DNA of 53,561 bases from Streptococcus sp. S784/96/1 (GTDB lineage: Bacteria; Bacillota; Bacilli; Lactobacillales; Streptococcaceae). Positions 52,900-53,561 of the stretch are shown one piece after another; the first letter of the stretch is position 1, and every line of letters begins with the position of its first letter. The notes below the pieces were generated by a model that saw nothing but the letters and a program-made list of their open reading frames with translations, was not told where the DNA came from and searched no databases. The DNA lies in contig NZ_CACVCC010000017.1 of assembly GCF_902729355.1 (NCBI RefSeq), positions 1-53,561 of the forward strand. Direction: 5' to 3'. The position numbers and the translations under genes are program-made.

Positions 52900-53561
52900 T
52901 CGTGGATTTACCTTGTATCACCAGCTCGCAGCTCAAGGGATTCCTTGTGTTGTCATGGCACCAACAACGATGATGATTGAAGGTCGCAGACGTGTCAAAA
53001 CCGATAAAAAAAGATGCAGCGACCATTGCTAAGGCTCTGACTTTTAGAAGTTATAGTCCCGTCCATATTCCAACGGCAGAGGATGAACAAGTCAAAAAAG
53101 TATATCCGAATGAGGATAGACCATCAATTGGCTCTCAAGAAAATCAAGCAACAGATTTTAGCCTTCTGTCTTCGCCATGAGTTTCGATATACAAACGGTG
53201 CTAGTCACTGGACTCAGAAGCATGTGAAATGGCTTCAGTCTCTCCAACCAGTAGGACTGTATGCTGAAATCCTAACCGAATATCTCCTCAGCTACGAAAA
53301 GCTAGTTGACCAGATCGAACGCTTTGATAATCGTATCGAACAACTCTCTCTAGGAGACAGTTACCAAGAAAAAGTGGCTAAGTTGACTTGCTTTATCGGT
53401 GTGAAGACCTTGACTGCTCTTTCCATCGTAACAAAGATTGGGGATTTTAATCGTTTTGCGACCGCTCAACAAGTTGCCTCTTACCTTGGGTTGACCCCTA
53501 GTGAAAATTCTAGTGGGGAAAAAGAACGAAAAGGAGGGATCACTAAGGCTGGCAACAGTCA
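52900..53561 (+). pseudogene. IS110-family transposase, 5'-truncated and frameshifted; runs off the window
   Basis: The reading starts GFTLYHQLAAQGIPCVVMAP and continues GRRRVKTDKK (the late DEDD part of the RuvC-like domain). It then needs two +1 corrections, at A7 (about 53007) and A6 (about 53094-53099). After these the frame is open to the edge with IERFDNRIEQL and the Transposase_20 block GVKTLTALSIVTKIGDF, YLGLTPSENSSG and GGITKAGNS. The N-terminal part with the first catalytic aspartate is not found upstream. The element is dead in cis. Confidence 0.85.

Overview
The window is AT-rich DNA from a low-GC Gram-positive bacterium, almost certainly a Streptococcus of the pyogenic group. The evidence is the gene content and protein style: EzrA, a streptococcal GBS Bsp-like-repeat amidase, a decayed streptococcal histidine-triad (Pht/Sht-type) surface protein, a ThiT gene under a TPP riboswitch, an ula operon with the order ulaA-B-C-D-E-F, ulaR, ulaG, and IS3- and IS110-type remnants. 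The exact species cannot be named from the sequence alone. No tRNA, rRNA or CRISPR array was seen.

Layout. 1-0.3 kb: the right end of an IS3-family element that cuts ccdA. 0.4-7.8 kb (minus strand): asnS, aspC, dinG, a BI-1 membrane protein, an HD hydrolase and a TrmH/SpoU methyltransferase. 7.8-11.2 kb (plus strand): a membrane-anchored GH25 lysozyme, TPP riboswitch plus thiT, a YbaK/EbsC deacylase and a histidine phosphatase. 11.2-12.9 kb: histidine-triad pseudogene and an IS-derived hairpin. 12.9-15.1 kb: an amino-acid ABC importer. 15.3-19.4 kb: an unknown membrane-anchored protein, a PhnA-like zinc-ribbon protein, tpiA and an RsuA-type pseudouridine synthase. 19.4-21 kb: VanZ-like and ECM4-like pseudogenes. 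21-24.7 kb: a second RsuA-type synthase and a large secreted amidase. 25.4-32.2 kb: yueI, a 407-bp mini-IS, then HAD hydrolase-gyrB, ezrA and rodA. 32.3-37.2 kb: cation antiporter, chorismate mutase, CLC exchanger, flavodoxin and an adenosine deaminase pseudogene. 37.3-38.6 kb: a DUF2975/XRE/lipoprotein operon. 38.6-41.2 kb (plus strand): YghU, GNAT, NrnA and ribosomal protein L31 type B. 41.5-51.7 kb: the L-ascorbate (ula) regulon with a secreted transglutaminase-like protein gene inserted between ulaR and ulaG. 51.8-53.6 kb: decayed DNA and a broken IS110-family transposase running off the edge.

The largest functional unit is ascorbate use. UlaABC imports and phosphorylates L-ascorbate, UlaG opens the lactone, and UlaD, UlaE and UlaF lead to D-xylulose 5-phosphate. 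ulaA and ulaG carry the same promoter layout: -10, then a cre site, then a 31-bp box (28/31 identical) holding an ACACA-N4-TGTGT palindrome. ulaR also has a cre over its promoter. This predicts joint control by UlaR and CcpA.

Two wider patterns stand out. First, five genes (dinG, trmH, lysozyme, one rsuA, HAD hydrolase) have a perfect TATAAT box ending only 6-7 nt before the start codon, which predicts leaderless mRNAs. Second, gene decay is heavy: ccdA, the histidine-triad gene, vanZ-like, ECM4-like, adenosine deaminase and several IS elements are all broken, which suggests a host-adapted lineage that is losing genes.
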